Part shown: positions 51,960-63,294 of the stretch, piece by piece | How positions within the stretch are numbered: position 1 is the stretch's first letter | How the letters are laid out: each line of letters opens with the position of its first letter | DNA from: Paralithodes platypus | Lineage: Eukaryota > Arthropoda > Malacostraca > Decapoda > Lithodidae | Length of the DNA stretch: 64,000 nt | NCBI GenBank assembly: GCA_032716605.1 | Contig: CM064509.1 | Coordinates: 38,970,924-39,034,923, forward strand | Direction: 5' to 3' | Program-made: the position numbers and the translations under genes | The notes under the pieces: generated by a model | Told to the model about the DNA's origin: nothing | Databases searched by the model: none | The model's input: only the letters and a program-made list of their open reading frames with translations

Positions 51960-52433
51960 TGATAGAAGTGTTCAAGTGGGTTAGTGGGACAAATAAAGGA
52001 GACATGAAAAATGTACTTAAGCTCAGTGATAGCGAAAGAACTCGAACAAATGGTTTCAAATTAGATAAATTTTGTTTCAGAAAAGATATAGGCAAATATT
52101 GGTTTGGTAACAGAGTTGTAGATGGGTGGAATAGGCTACCGAGTGATATAGTGGGATCAAGAACGATAGGGATCTTAAAGATAAAATTAGATAGGCATAT
52201 GGACGAGATGGGTTGGGTGTGAGGGGGATCTACCAGGTGTGGGCCAATCGGCGCTCAGCAGACCCCCGTAATCTTGTGTTAATCTCTGACCGTTTTGGTG
52301 GGGTCAGTACTCAAGGTATTAGTGAGTTAGGCCTATAATTGGGCCTAGTAATTTGGGGTTGGGTGTGACAGGGATCCGCCTTGTGTGGGCCGATCGGCTT
52401 TTTGCAGACTCCCATTTTCTTATGTTCTTATGT

Positions 52434-52852
52434 GATGGGCTGGTCTATCAGTGAGAGCGGAGCGTTTTCTGCCATACCCATAGCTTACTCTGACTGTTCC
52501 TTTTACTTATATATTTTCTAGATCTCAAGTGACGGCGTCTCTTCCGTGGATTGACCTCTCTACTGCCAACCTAGAGGTTGGGAGATTGGGAGTCAAAGCG
52601 TCACATTTTTCCTTTGCCCCTCAACTTTCCCTTTATAATTGCTGAGGGGCACAGGGCCTTGGGTGGGGCTTTGGTTTCCCGGGCGTTTCCGCACCCTCCT
52701 CAGCTCCCTGCCTTGGAGTGGCTTCGGTCACCCGGGCTTTATTAGTGGTAAGCAGGGAGGGTTTTGTGGGGGCGCTTGTTTATGGCCTTGGCCTTGCTCG
52801 GGACCTTGGAGCTGTTCGGCCAGACAGCCTGGGGAACAGCAACAACAACAAT
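52434..52852 (+). mobile_element. (AAC)n-tailed SINE, near full length
   Basis: It starts GTGATGGGCTGGTCTATCAG right after the CR1-2 3' octamers and ends GGGGAACAGCAACAACAAC. A short internal duplication lies near 52560-52590 (AGGTTGGGAGATTGGGAG). Confidence 0.82.
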
Positions 52853-53225
52853 AACTACTGTAGCTACAATGATAAAACAAAAAATAATAATATTGTTCGT
52901 CTCACTGTTCTCTGTAGAATGTCGTTGAGTAGACGTCTCTATCCCCAGTGGTTGCAGAATGGAGAGTATGCGAAGGAGGGGAGTTTTCCGCTGTAATTTC
53001 TGGCCGCGTTCGGATGCCTCGTCCTGGCCCCGGCTAGCGAGCACCAAGTCGCTCGTCGCACCAGTCTTTGCGTCCGGGAGGCGATTTTATTTTTTTATGA
53101 TGACAATTGCATGTTTCTCGAGATATTTTTAGTTAGGGTGAACAAAATCATATAAACGTACGTGTATTAGGGTGTCACTTCCCCTGATATTGCTCATACT
53201 TATATCGTACTTTTATTACTAAGTT
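52853..53225. other. No gene recognised
   Basis: Mixed sequence with no known motif or repeat end that I could identify. Confidence 0.4.
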
Positions 53226-53618
53226 ATTGTATAATTAGGCCCCCCGCTCTGCCTACTTCGTTGGTCTCAATTTTGAACACGTGTGGGGGCTGACGGAGGT
53301 GGCAGGAAGGAAGCGGGCCAACCTGCCCACCCTTCCTGCCACCCCCAACTAATTGTGGTGGGCACTTTCATTTCTCATCCTTTCTGTTTTTTGTTTTTCC
53401 CTTCTTCCCCTCTCTGTCCCCTCTATTGGGGGCACCGTGACTGTCCTGAGGTGTATGACCATACTCACTTAGTTTAGTTTGGTTTCGTTGGAGGGTGCTG
53501 TGGGACGGCAATCCCCTCACCCGTAGAACTGTGGTACTCGACGTGTTCGAGTGAGGGGAAACTTTTATGTCAAATCATGACCCTTGTGCTGGGTGTGAGA
53601 TCGACGGAACACCGGCCC

Positions 53619-54107
53619 TTAACCCTTCCTACCCGGTCTGCCTTAGGTAAGGACAGCACGAAAGAAGGGCCGCTACCCGGTATGCCTTATCTAAGGCATG
53701 AGCTTAATAGCCTAATTAAGCTTGGTCCGAACGCCGTGCGTACGACGTATGTCAACAAACCCAAGCGTTCGTCACTGCACCTCCGAAAACAAGAAGGAGA
53801 AGACTCCTCAATGTTATTGTTCTGACGTCATGACGAAATTAGTGTCTAAAAAGCCCCCATATTGGCAACATCTCTGCAATATTGGCTCCACTGAAATCAT
53901 CATCACAACTGAACCAGTTGACTTACAGAGCTCTACTCAATGCTAAAATACTGACTGAAAACCGCACTACGATTATAGACGAGTGGGAAAGTTCTAGCAG
54001 TGAAAATAAACATAAATACGGTAGCCTAGGCCTAGACGTTTTTCAGCCATATCGCCCGAGTAGGGGCGACCGTCATTTGGTAAGACAGCCCGGGGAGGAA
54101 GGGTTAA
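53619..54107. mobile_element. TTAA MITE B, copy B4, in the I-2 leader
   Basis: The ends are TTAACCCTTCCTACCCGG and CCGGGGAGGAAGGGTTAA. It carries the shared B blocks ACCAGTTGACTTACAGAGC and GGTAGCCTAGGCCTAGACG. Confidence 0.85.
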
Positions 54108-54842
54108 GGTGCATTGGGAGGGGTGTATATCTGCAAGAATTCCTGGGGTAGTACTGTAGTCCTGTCCTCTAATTGTGGCTCCGTGGTGGGTATGGATACT
54201 GACTCAGATGAATAAAGCCGTCTTCGTCCTATGGAATCTAAACTGGCCAACACCGACGCCGACCTCTGCGAGAATTTGAATTGTGTCACAGACCTTTCCC
54301 CTGAAGCCAGCAGTGCTGGAGTTCCCCACTCAGGCGTGGCACCCACCGATCACCCTCTACTGTTCAAAGTTCTGTGAGCCTTGTCATAACTGGCTCTACC
54401 ACATCTACAACTAACACACCAGTAGTCAGTACCTCGGTTGTAAGTTCCCATGGCACACTTATAACAGCTTCTGCTTCCCCCTCACCTACTCAGCCGGAAC
54501 AAGGTGCCAGTGATGTGCCCGCTCTTACACTCCATCCATATACTATGCACTGGACTAAACGTCGTCGCCCTGTTCGTATCCCACATCCTACAATTCTTCG
54601 TTTTTATGACCTATTCGAAGCAGCTGCATGGCCTCGGTACTTAAGTTATTACCCCCGCTGTGCCGTTGCAACGTTGGGAACTAGAATATAAACTCCTCTG
54701 TGCATATCCTTCCTGTGATATGACAATAAGACCTCAGGATTCCCATAGTTAGCTAGTTGAAACCTCTACTGAGCTCCAATCTAGTGCCTTTCTTAAGCTC
54801 ACATTGGATGATGTGCCAGTCACAGTCAGTGCCCATGAGTTC

Positions 54843-55723
54843 TTAACCCTCCAAGCCCGGGTGCACTCTTAGGAGGCAGTAGCCACTTTCCCCGTGGGCC
54901 CCGGGTGGCCTCTTAACAGCCTAAAGGCTATTCTAAGGCTTAAAACCACTTAAATCTGCACTAGAGAAAGTTTTGTTGCCTTGGCGGGTGGTCCGTATAA
55001 CCAACAAGAACACACAGCCAGTAGTCGTGTGACTCCTGCTTGCAAGCAAGCCTTACGAAAGCTTGTATTGATTTTCCTAAGTCCCAAACGATGCATGAAA
55101 GCAGACGACAGTGACTTAGGAATGGTTATAATGGTGAAATAAATCAGTAATCAGTAATCAATAATCAATATAATCAATATTATTACATAATCCATAATCA
55201 ATAATAAATTGTTGAACGAATATAAACAGACTGTAGCCGCGGCCGGCAATACAACATCGGCGCATTCGGACAATGCTCGGTATTTCCCACAAACTCTCGT
55301 TCTTATTTCCCACTCACACAATAACCACTCAATGTACAGTATTCTAGCCTTCACTCATCGCAAGACAACGCCCATATCTGCCTCTGGTATGTATATAAAC
55401 TTGGTTAAGCCATTTATTTGCAGAGATATAAGTATCGATAAATGCCGAAAATCGGGAGTAAACACCGATTCCTCGACTTTCGTCCGCCATACTGACCTAT
55501 TTATTTTCATCATAAAAACTGAACCACTTGGTCTAGAGACTTCTAGTTTTCACCCATCGCAAGATAACAACGACAACTGCCGCTGGATATATATATAACC
55601 TAGGTTAGGCAATTTTTTTGCGTATATATAATCGCGCCAAAATCTTGAGAATTCGACGATTCACCCGGATCCAGAACTCCCGCAAAAATTTAAAGGTGCG
55701 AGGGACTGTAGATAAAGGGTTAA
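54843..55723. mobile_element. TTAA-flanked insertion L in I-2 ORF1
   Basis: The left end is TTAACCCTCCAAGCCCGG and the right end is GATAAAGGGTTAA. Coding sense of I-2 is HEFL before and IPSKELLSFH after. The right part holds a Tigger-like terminal GTGCGAGGGACTGTA (55697-55711), so at least one other DNA element is nested inside. Tandem ATCAATA-type repeats lie at 55145-55205. Confidence 0.62.
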
Positions 55724-56910
55724 TTCCATCCAAGGAACTGTTGTCCTTCCACATTCTAATATACCTCCCAACGACCAAGCCCAGCTGGAATCCCTCCAAT
55801 TGCGTGGACATTGCTGCACTAAGGTTGACATGTATGACCGCCTTAATCGCCGCACTAGCAAATCACTCAAACTGGCTACCCTTACGTTTACTGAGAAAAC
55901 CCATCCTGACATGATTATCATCATGGGCGAGAGTCACGAGGTTCGCCCTTACGTCCCTCCGCCCATTCAATGTCAACAGTGCATCCCACCAAGGCCTGCT
56001 CCAATTGACGCATATGTGCCTACAGAGTGTCAAACCGGAGCAATTTTGTTTGAAGACTCTAATGAATATGGGAAGGAATGCAAGAGAATTAGCATTATTT
56101 TGGCCATTTTACCACTTCCAAAGACAAAAATTGAACTATACAGTATACCATAATGTAATCTTCATATATACAATTATAAAGACTAAAACTAATGGAATCG
56201 CCTTTAGTTTGACACCCTGTGTACCTATTGTAGGCCTACTGAACACAAGACCACTTGGAATTGTGGCAACGTTCGATGCATCAACTGCGGTGGTTATCAC
56301 CATGCTCGCTCTAAGACTTGCGAGTTCTATATATACAATACTGAACTCAAGCTACTTAAAGCCCATTCTAGCTTCACCATCCCTCGAGCCAAGCGAGAAC
56401 TGGCTGTAAGAGGGTTCCATGATCCATCCAAACACAAAACCTATAGACAGGCCACTCTCAAGTCTCTCAGGCCTCGTGACTCTGTCGTACCACCAAAACC
56501 ACCTACGATTACAGCTACGCCTTCACGCTGTCCTAGTTCCCTTCCCGTGGAGCCTCCAGTGCTTATGCCTCCGCCTACCAATGCTGTGACCTCCAATCGC
56601 TTAGTCTTGCTCTCTGGTGACCACCTTCCAGATGCTGAGGTGGTTCCTTTCGAAACTGCTTTATCATCAGATAGACGTAAACTACTGACAAAACGTAATG
56701 CTTCTAGTCCCTCCTCCCCTCCTGAACCGTTGCTAAAGCGGTCGAGCAGGCGTCCTCGCACAGCTGTTCAATCACCTCCACCTGCTGTGCCTGAGCCTTT
56801 GCTCACCATCATAGATGCTTTGCATGCCCCAACCAACAGCCCCTCGACATCCCAGCGTCGTTATTCTTGCCCGACTGGGTGCAAATGTAGGAAATGTGCT
56901 GTGTGTGTAA

Positions 56911-57210
56911 CATCCTTGTTAAATTATCCTCATCCTCCCTCTTGCGGTTGCCATACTTGCTTCACTGTAACATCCTCATTAAATTATCCTCATCCTCCCT
57001 CTTGCGGTTGCCATACTTGCTTCACTGTAACATCCTCATTAAATTATCCTCATCCTCCCTCTTGCGGTTGCCATACTTGCTTCACTGTAACATACTCATT
57101 AAATTATCCTCATCCTCCCTCTTGCTGTTGCCATACTTGCTTCACTGTAACATCCTCATTAAATTATCCTCATCCTCCCTCTTGCGGTTGCCATACTTGC
57201 TTCATTCACA
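56911..57210 (+). repeat. 60-bp in-frame Cys/His-rich repeat, 5 copies
   Basis: The unit encodes CHTCFTVTSSLNYPHPPSCG, 20 residues, five times with small changes, inside an open frame of I-2 ORF1. The Cys and His residues are kept in nearly every copy. Confidence 0.92.
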
Positions 57211-58908
57211 CTTTGCTTACTACCCCCAATAACAACTTAGCAACAGTGTCTAATGTCATCTGCGACTTCATGACCCGGACCCTGAATGCATCAGACCCCC
57301 ATGGAGGTCACGCTTCCAACTGTCTTTGTGCTCATCATTTACGACAACGGCGTGACAAATCCACTTCAACGCAGGAAGCCTTTATTACCAACTTATCTAA
57401 ATGTTGTCACTTTCGTGGGTCTCAAAGTGACGTATCGGTCGTACCACAAGAAGGGTCTGTTTCATCTCATCCCACCGCAGGTGCTAGTGCACACCAATAA
57501 CAGCTTCGCAGAGCTATGAGTTCTGTCAATCTTGATTATCTTAAGCCTCTGACGTGATTTTCCAACCGTACATTCTGCAATGGAATGTTAACGGGCTCTC
57601 CACGCAGCTTGGCCTTAGAGAAGCCCGTCTCATTAATGTTTATTATCCCATGTGCCTTTGCTTCCAGCACGTGGGGCAATGTCCTGATTCAATCATCCAT
57701 TACCGACTGGCATGCCCATCATTATCTTCAGGTGATGAGCTTGGTTCTGACATTTACATACATCCGAAACTTACTTATGATGCTCTTCCAGTACATTCCA
57801 CCTATCTCCAATATTCTACCGTCAGGCTTTTCATCCCTGGACATGGTCTTTTATCAATTTGCAATGTATACAACCAACCTTTATTTCACTATGATTTATC
57901 CTGCCTTCAGCCTCTCATGGACACATTCCCTCCCCTCCTTTGATTTGTTGTAGATGTCAATGCCCATAGCCCTGACTGGGATTCCACATGTTTTGTGGCA
58001 GATGGCCCTGGTTCACACATAGCACAACTCCTAGATCGTTCTTTGTGCTGTCTTAATGAAGAAGGTACTCACACCTATTTCTCCTTCACACATAAAACCT
58101 ACTCGTCAGTGGATGTCAGTCTGTGCTCCCCTATGGTGGTGGTCAGGTTCGGCTGGCTTGTGCTGGATGGCCATCACTCGAGCGATCATTACCCTATCCT
58201 TATAACAGTCCTGGACTTCCAATCACCTCCAATGCCTCCCATGTATAACTTCTTGAAAGCTGACTGGGAGGCTTTTCACCTCGACACTATGGGTATTCCC
58301 CCTTCCGTGCCCCGTGACCACAATAACTTAAATGATCACTTTGTAGCCTTTGTTAAATCTGCAGCAGACAAATCGATCCCACTCTTGATGTCCGGTCTTA
58401 TGATAAGACGTGACCCTCGGTGGAATGATTCTCTCCATACCTTGGTCCATCAGAAGTGTGCCGTTGGTCGCCGACTACATACTGTACACTCACTTCCCGT
58501 TACCGTCGATTGGCCATCCTCGCCCCACTAGTTACTATTCTTCTTCACATCCTCTCTCTTAAACTTCGCTACAACTGGCTAACAGCAAAGTTTAGGAAGG
58601 AAGTTAAACGGGCAAAGTCTAACTCTTGGCAAGGGTATGTCTCTGCCATATCCTCCACCACTTCCATATGAACAGTTTGGCATAAATTTGGGCGGATTAA
58701 TGGTTCCCACTTCCACTCACCAAGGCACGCTTTGTCTGTAGGTGGACATCATGTTCATGATCCCCGTGATATTGCCATTGTCCTTGGTCGTCATCTGATT
58801 GATGTCAGTAGCATTGATGGCCTACATGCGGCATTTCGTGCAAGCAAAAAAATTGCTGAACGCCAACCACTGGACTTTAGTTTGGTTACCTCTCATGTGT
58901 ATAACCTG

Positions 58909-59023
58909 GGCGGGTGCCCAACCCCGAAAGGGGTTGAAATAGGGGAGCTATCCCCCCGCCAAAGGCGGCTTTCTAGGGCCTTTCCTAGCTGATGCTGAGA
59001 GGATTGGGTTCTAGTCATGTGGT
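58909..59023 (+). promoter_or_regulatory. Second copy of the CR1-2 5' module, fused to a SINE
   Basis: It is nearly identical to 42403-42519 (minus strand). Here it runs straight into the SINE head GATGGGCTGGTC. It lies inside the I-2 RT, between SHVYN and LPFTTTE. Confidence 0.55.
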
Positions 59024-59430
59024 GATGGGCTGGTCTATCAGAGTGAGAACTGAGCGATCTCTGCCATACCCATAGCTTACTCTGACTTCCTTTTACTTAT
59101 ATATTTTCTAGATCTCAAGTGACGGTGTCTCTTCCGTGGATTGACCTCCCACTCTACCAAGATTGGAAGCCAAAGCGTCACATTTTTTCCTTTGCCCCTC
59201 GGCTTTCTCTTCATAATTGCTGAGGGGCACAGGGCCCTGGGTGGGGCTATGGTTTCCCGGGCATTTCTGTCGCCCTCCTCAGCTCCCCGCCATGGAGTGG
59301 CTTCGGTCACCCATGCTTTATTGTGGTCGGCTGGGAGGGTTCTGTGGGGGCGCTCGGTTATGGCCTTGGTCTTGCTCGGGGCCTTGGGGCTGTTCGGCCA
59401 GGCAGCTTGGGGAACAACAACAACAACAAC
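59021..59430 (+). mobile_element. (AAC)n-tailed SINE, full length
   Basis: From GTGATGGGCTGGTCTATCAG to GGGGAAC(AAC)5. Without this SINE and the module before it, the I-2 coding sense is continuous. Confidence 0.85.
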
Positions 59431-60858
59431 CTACCATTCACTACCACAGAATGTAACACAGCTTTTTCCTCTTGCACAACATCTGTCCCGGGTACTGATG
59501 GTATCAGTTTTGAGTTACAGTACTGACACAGCTTGCCCCACTTGCCAAATCAGATCTGTTACAGTTTTACAATCATTTATGGGCTTCTGGTACCTTTCAT
59601 GACTCCTGGCGTCACTCGATAGTCGTTCCAATTGCTAAACCTGGTAAGGATCCTAGCCGGCCGACTAACTACCGACCCATCTCCCTTACAAATTGTTTAT
59701 GTAAATTAATGGGAGCAAATGGTGAATTCCCGATTGTTATGGCTCCTACGCGATTTTAATATCTTGACGCCATTCCAATTTGGTTCCCAACTAAATCCCT
59801 CCACCTTAGATTCCCTGGCTCATTTAGAATCATACATACAGGAGGGGTTCGCCCATAAACTCGTGACAGTTGCTGTTTTTGTTTACATCTCCAAAGCCTA
59901 AAATGGCGTAATTTGGTCCTACGGAGCCTTCACAATGCAGGTATAAGGGGGTACCTCCCCGTCTTTATCTCCAACTTCTGTCAAACCGAACCTTTCATGT
60001 TCGAGTAGAAGGCAATGTCTTTGATGTCTTTTCCCTCGAAAGTGGTATCCCGCAAGGCAGCATCCTCAGCAGCACGCTCTTTGCTCTGGCGATCAATGAC
60101 ATTACTCAGCGATTACCCCCTGGCATACTTATATGTTGACGACTTCGCCATCTATTATGCGTCCAAACATCTTCGTCATGCCCAGCGGGTCATTAACATC
60201 GCCACTGCTCAGGTGAATTCTTGGGCCTCCTCTGTTGGGTTCCACTTCTTCTCTGATAAGACCAAAGCCATGGTATTTTATAAGACAAACGGTCGTTAAG
60301 GGGTCATGATCTTCATTTAACCATGTCCAACACATGTCTCCAAGTACAGTATGTTCTAAAACTAAGTTCTTAGGGTTAGTTTTTTACTCTCATTTGAATT
60401 GGATGACTCACATCTCCTATGTTAAATCGAGAGGTCAACGCACCCTTAGCCTCCTGAAGAAGCTGTCCCATACCACTTGGGGGGCACGATGATCGACTAT
60501 GTTAATGTTGTACAAAGCTGTTGTCCTCTCTATCATTGACTATGGCAGCCATATTTACGGAGGTGCTTCCGAAAGAACCTTACAATCCCTTGACTCCCTT
60601 CACCATCAGGGCCTTCGTCTCTGTACTGGGGCTTTCCGCTCATCGCCTACCATCTCCTTCCTCGCTGATAGTGGTGAGCCCCCACTCTTCCTTCATCGTG
60701 ATCAGGTGACCATGTGCAGGGCATTTCGTATTACTGACAGCGACTCTCCTACCAAAGTTCTCATTAACTCCCATCACGCTCCTCCTGGTAATCATGTCCC
60801 GAGTTTCCTTGTTCGCGCGATTCAATTGCTTCATGCCACTAATCTTGACCTTTAGTTT

Positions 60859-61037
60859 CCATGATGGTGGCGCGTAGTAAGAGCGTGGTGGCGCTGTGTG
60901 GCTTATGTAAACAAAACAAGTTGGAGCGCGGTTTCAAAAGCACAGATTCAAGCACTGCCTTCTCAGAGGCCACCCGGGTTGTGCAGGGCAAGTTCGATAT
61001 GCACTTCTTAGAGGCCATCCGGGCTTAGAAGGTAAAT
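60859..61037. other. No gene; terminal-like GC blocks
   Basis: CTTCTCAGAGGCCACCCGGG and CTTCTTAGAGGCCATCCGGG are repeated at about 60958 and 61005. They resemble the left end of insertion L read inverted, so this may be the remnant of an L relative. Confidence 0.4.
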
Positions 61038-61455
61038 TTAGCCCATTAGCTGCGGAAGACGTTCCCAAACGCCATGGCAATTTACAGGCTTTTAAAGTCT
61101 ATAAAATAGAGTGCAAGGAAGCAGGACTGCGACAGGCCACACGTCCTTCTCTCAGCCAGGCAGCTGAGGGCTCTGAGTCAGAGTCTCGCGAGATATACAG
61201 TGCTGCCAAAGGCAAATGCAGCGAGACATTAGTGATAATTGCTCATTTTAGCGAATGTCTATGGTAGCGCTGCGGGTGAACCCCGCGAGCTACGAAACTC
61301 GTTTTGGTGTAATTTTGAAGCTACAGTATTTTCTTCTAGTTTTCGGCCGAATATATTTAATTTCATTCAGATACTTGCCTAATCAATCAGGAGTGCCTGA
61401 ATGAGCCCTAATATGGCGGAAATAGGCGGAAATAGGCCCGCACCGTAACTGTTAA
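61038..61455. mobile_element. Degenerate H-type TTAA MITE (H2)
   Basis: It begins TTAGCCCATTAGCTGCGG and ends CCGCACCGTAACTGTTAA, in reverse orientation relative to H1. It shares AGGAGTGCCTGAATGA with H1. The left TTAA has decayed to TTAG. Confidence 0.6.
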
Positions 61456-61700
61456 AGATTGTAAAATGGTTCACCTCATTAGTTTGGCGATTATACGATA
61501 CTTCACCCTATTCAGGCATTATTATTTTTTTCTTCAGGAAAAGCAATAGTGAGCCTGAAATTCAGGAGGAACCGGTTTTTGGTTGGGAAATTTTTCTACT
61601 GAAAAAAATTTAGGCTACATAAACTACTGTAATTAGCTTGAAGGGGAGTCTAAGGGGCCATTTTGAGTTTGAAGAGGGGTCTGGGGGGAGGCATTTCTCT
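61456..61700. mobile_element. Degenerate MITE C fragment (C7)
   Basis: ATTAGTTTGGCGATT, GGAACCGGTTTTTGG and TTTTTCTACTGAAAAA correspond to C-arm blocks with many changes. The ends are lost. 61700-61890 holds nothing that I recognise. Confidence 0.5.
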
Positions 61701-61892
61701 TAGTCTATGGGGCAAAGTAAAAATACATTGCTCGAAAATGGCAAAAGTAAACATAACTCGTAATACAAATCCAATAATATATCATAACCCCCAAGACGTC
61801 ACACCAGATAGTGTCAAGTGTAATAATATGTCCTGGCAGTCACCTTCAGATTGTATGTACAGTATGTATATATTTACTCAGGACTAATCCCC

Positions 61893-62200
61893 ACTTTTCC
61901 TTATTTTATTTTATTTTTTTTTGGGGGGGGGACTCAAGACAGAGCCTGAATAGGGACATCACAACAGAAAACAATGAAAACACAAAAACAAAATACAAAT
62001 TCACACACATCTAGGTCATCCAGAAGACCCAGAGACCAGGGTCACCAAGGTCCCTCCAACACTCCCCTGGCCTCCGACCACCCGGAGAGGTTCCGATCTC
62101 GGCAGGCAGACATGCAGCAGAGCGCAACCACAAGCCCGCCCACCACACTTCCAGTTTCCCTGGGCCAGGCGCCTGATGGACTATTATCTAGTCCAACTTG
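61893..62200 (-). mobile_element. Repeat Z, copy Z2, poly(A)-tailed
   Basis: The T-rich run TTATTTTATTTTATTTTTTT marks the tail on the minus strand. The body is shared with Z1. ACTCAGGACTAATCCCCACT precedes it, as at Z1 and 18810 (inverted). Confidence 0.7.
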
Positions 62201-62231
62201 CACCCAACCCCTTTGTTAACATAGGCAAATA

Positions 62232-62450
62232 TGTTAATGTGTGTGGGAGTGCAAACTGGTTATATATGTGAGCAGACGATCGACACAGGAGTTTGCCCAA
62301 CTAGTTTCCCGCCAAATTGCGTGGTCTACTATATGCTGACGTGTAAGAGATGACGTCACAGCCGGACCGATTAGGCGGGCTAGCTGTCGAGACGGAGCCA
62401 GTCGTTTACATACGGGTGAGTGGTGAACACGGCCATTGAGCTAATTAACA
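62232..62450 (+). mobile_element. 5' LTR of a copia-like retrotransposon
   Basis: The 219-bp segment starts TGTTAAT and ends ATTAACA, a 7-bp inverted repeat with canonical TG and CA. A TATA-like TATATAT is at 62261-62267. The LTR is followed, after one base, by the primer-binding site. The 3' LTR lies beyond the window, so the pairing cannot be checked here. Confidence 0.75.
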
Positions 62451-62451
62451 T

Positions 62452-62463
62452 TGGTAGCAGAGC
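62452..62463 (+). promoter_or_regulatory. Primer-binding site (initiator tRNA-Met type)
   Basis: TGGTAGCAGAGC is complementary to the 3' end of initiator methionine tRNA apart from small differences, the usual minus-strand primer of copia-like elements. Confidence 0.75.
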
Positions 62464-62478
62464 GTAGTTCGGAAAACA

Positions 62479-63294
62479 ATGGCGTGTTCAACTAAGTGGC
62501 CACCGAAACTGAAGAATGAGGATGGGTATGAAAACTGGAACAAAAATATAAACATTTGGTGTGAGTTGACAGATTTGGCCAAGAAAAAACAGGCATTGGC
62601 AATCCACTTGTCTCTAACAGGGCGGGCAAGAGAGGCCTCGTCCGAAATACCCGCCGCGGACTTAAACAAAGACGATGGAGTTGAAGTATTGTTAAAGAAG
62701 CTTGATGAGTTGTTACTGGTGGACAAAGGAAGACGGCAGTTTGCGGCGTTCCATGACATTTATAATCTACGGCGGCCTAGTGACATGAATATGCGTACCT
62801 TCGTGTAAGTTTGAGCATACGTATTTTAAATGTTCGGAACAGGAACCTTACCGGATGCAGTAAAGGCCTTTATGCTGTTGTCCGCTTGTAATTTGTCTGA
62901 TAATGAAAGACAGTTGGCCATGTCTGCAGTTACTGAAGTGAGTTATGAACATATGAAGTCAGGTCTGTGCCGTATTTTTGGTGGTGAGACAGCAGCTGTT
63001 GGGACAAGTGTTGTGAATGTTAAAAGTGAACCTGTGTTTGTTACTGAAGGTAAAAGTGACATGAAGGAAGAGGAAGCATTGTATACAGGCGGTGTGGGTC
63101 GAGCACGGCCTTTAGCTAGAAGAGGTGCTATGAGAAGCCGTGGTAGAGGTTTTAATCATAGATATGGCAGGAAACAAAATCCTTTGGGGCCCGATGGTAG
63201 AGTGTCAAAATGTGCAGTTTGTGGATCAAAATTTCATTGGGCTAGAGATTGTCCTGATGCGTATAAGAATAAGGGGAATTCTTGTGAGAGATGA
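62479..63294 (+). pseudogene. Gag of the copia-like element, with two indels
   Basis: The ATG at 62479 starts MACSTKWPPKLKNEDGYENW, then WCELTDLAKKKQALAIHLSL and DINLRRPSDMN-type sense (YNLRRPSDMNMRTFV) before stops at 62806-62814. The frame is disturbed by a base loss near 62806 and regained before 62842 (LPDAVKAFMLLSACNLSDNE). A CCHC knuckle, CAVCGSKFHWARDC, lies near 63210-63252, after an Arg/Gly-rich segment. Gag proteins of this type package element RNA in cytoplasmic particles. Confidence 0.82.

Larger units (their letters stand above)
43868..52433 (+). pseudogene. CR1-2 ORF2 and 3' end, interrupted by eight later insertions
   Basis: The endonuclease is split between 43990-44257 (VYYANCRSLCSKMNELRALV, IIALTETWI, GGDIAVFVRSI), 44688-44696 and 45631-46200 (VIGVMYRPPN, CIMGDFNFPNLDW, GNSDHNSVYFN). 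The linker is at 46229-46747. The RT is at 50251-51061 (RLKPQKSPGPDEVYARVLKE, NYRPISLTSIIGK, IYLDFSKDFDRVPHE, GVPQGSVLGPLL, SKFADDTKIG). The C terminus is at 51501-52222 (SLVRPHMEYAVKFWCPYY, DEMGWV). The 3' end is at 52433 with a doubled TTCTTATG octamer, as in CR1 tails. Excising the inserts H, B3 (with G), the 46748-50250 block, A3 and the mini-SINE restores the frame at each site. It was near-intact before these hits. Confidence 0.9.
54190..57517 (+). pseudogene. I-2 ORF1, gag-like, fragmented
   Basis: The start is probably 54190 (MDTDSDE, then a stop). Pieces in several frames follow: TGSTTSTTNTPVVSTSVVSS at 54380, RRPVRIPHPTILRFYDLFEA at 54560, and after MITE L, YDRLNRRTSKSLKLATLTFT, MIIIMGESHEVRPYVPPPIQ and a CQQC pair near 55970. 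From 56547 to 57500 one frame is open, with a Pro/Ser-rich segment and a Cys-rich 20-residue repeat. The order fits ORF1 of I-type LINEs (compare I-1), but zinc-knuckle spacing is lost in places. Confidence 0.6.
53226..60858 (+). mobile_element. Second I-type LINE (I-2), old and heavily interrupted
   Basis: It has a 5' UTR-like region (53226-54188) with CCCCCAACTAATTGTGG, resembling the I-1 leader. A Cys-rich ORF1 and an ORF2 with endonuclease and RT follow, ending at 60855 without a recognisable RNase H. Insertions are B4 (53619-54107), MITE L (54843-55723), and the 117-bp module plus SINE (58909-59430). The exact ends were not resolved. Confidence 0.7.
57554..60858 (+). pseudogene. I-2 ORF2: endonuclease and RT remnants
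   Basis: The endonuclease start reads PYILQWNVNGLSTQLG at 57565. Further pieces are ATFSFTHKTYSSVDVSL-like sense at 58070 and HHSSDHYPILITV at 58170 (catalytic His block). The RT is in pieces: VPGTDGISFEL at 59490, NYRPISLTNCLCKLM near 59670, MVNSRLLWLLRDFNILTPFQ at 59719, LAYLYVDDFAIYYA near 60130 (catalytic YVDD) and IIDYGSHIYGGASERTLQSL at 60530. It ends with the LRLCTGAFRSSPTISFLADS block and a stop at 60855. Many frame changes are present. It is similar to I-1 ORF2 but lacks RNase H. Confidence 0.75.
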
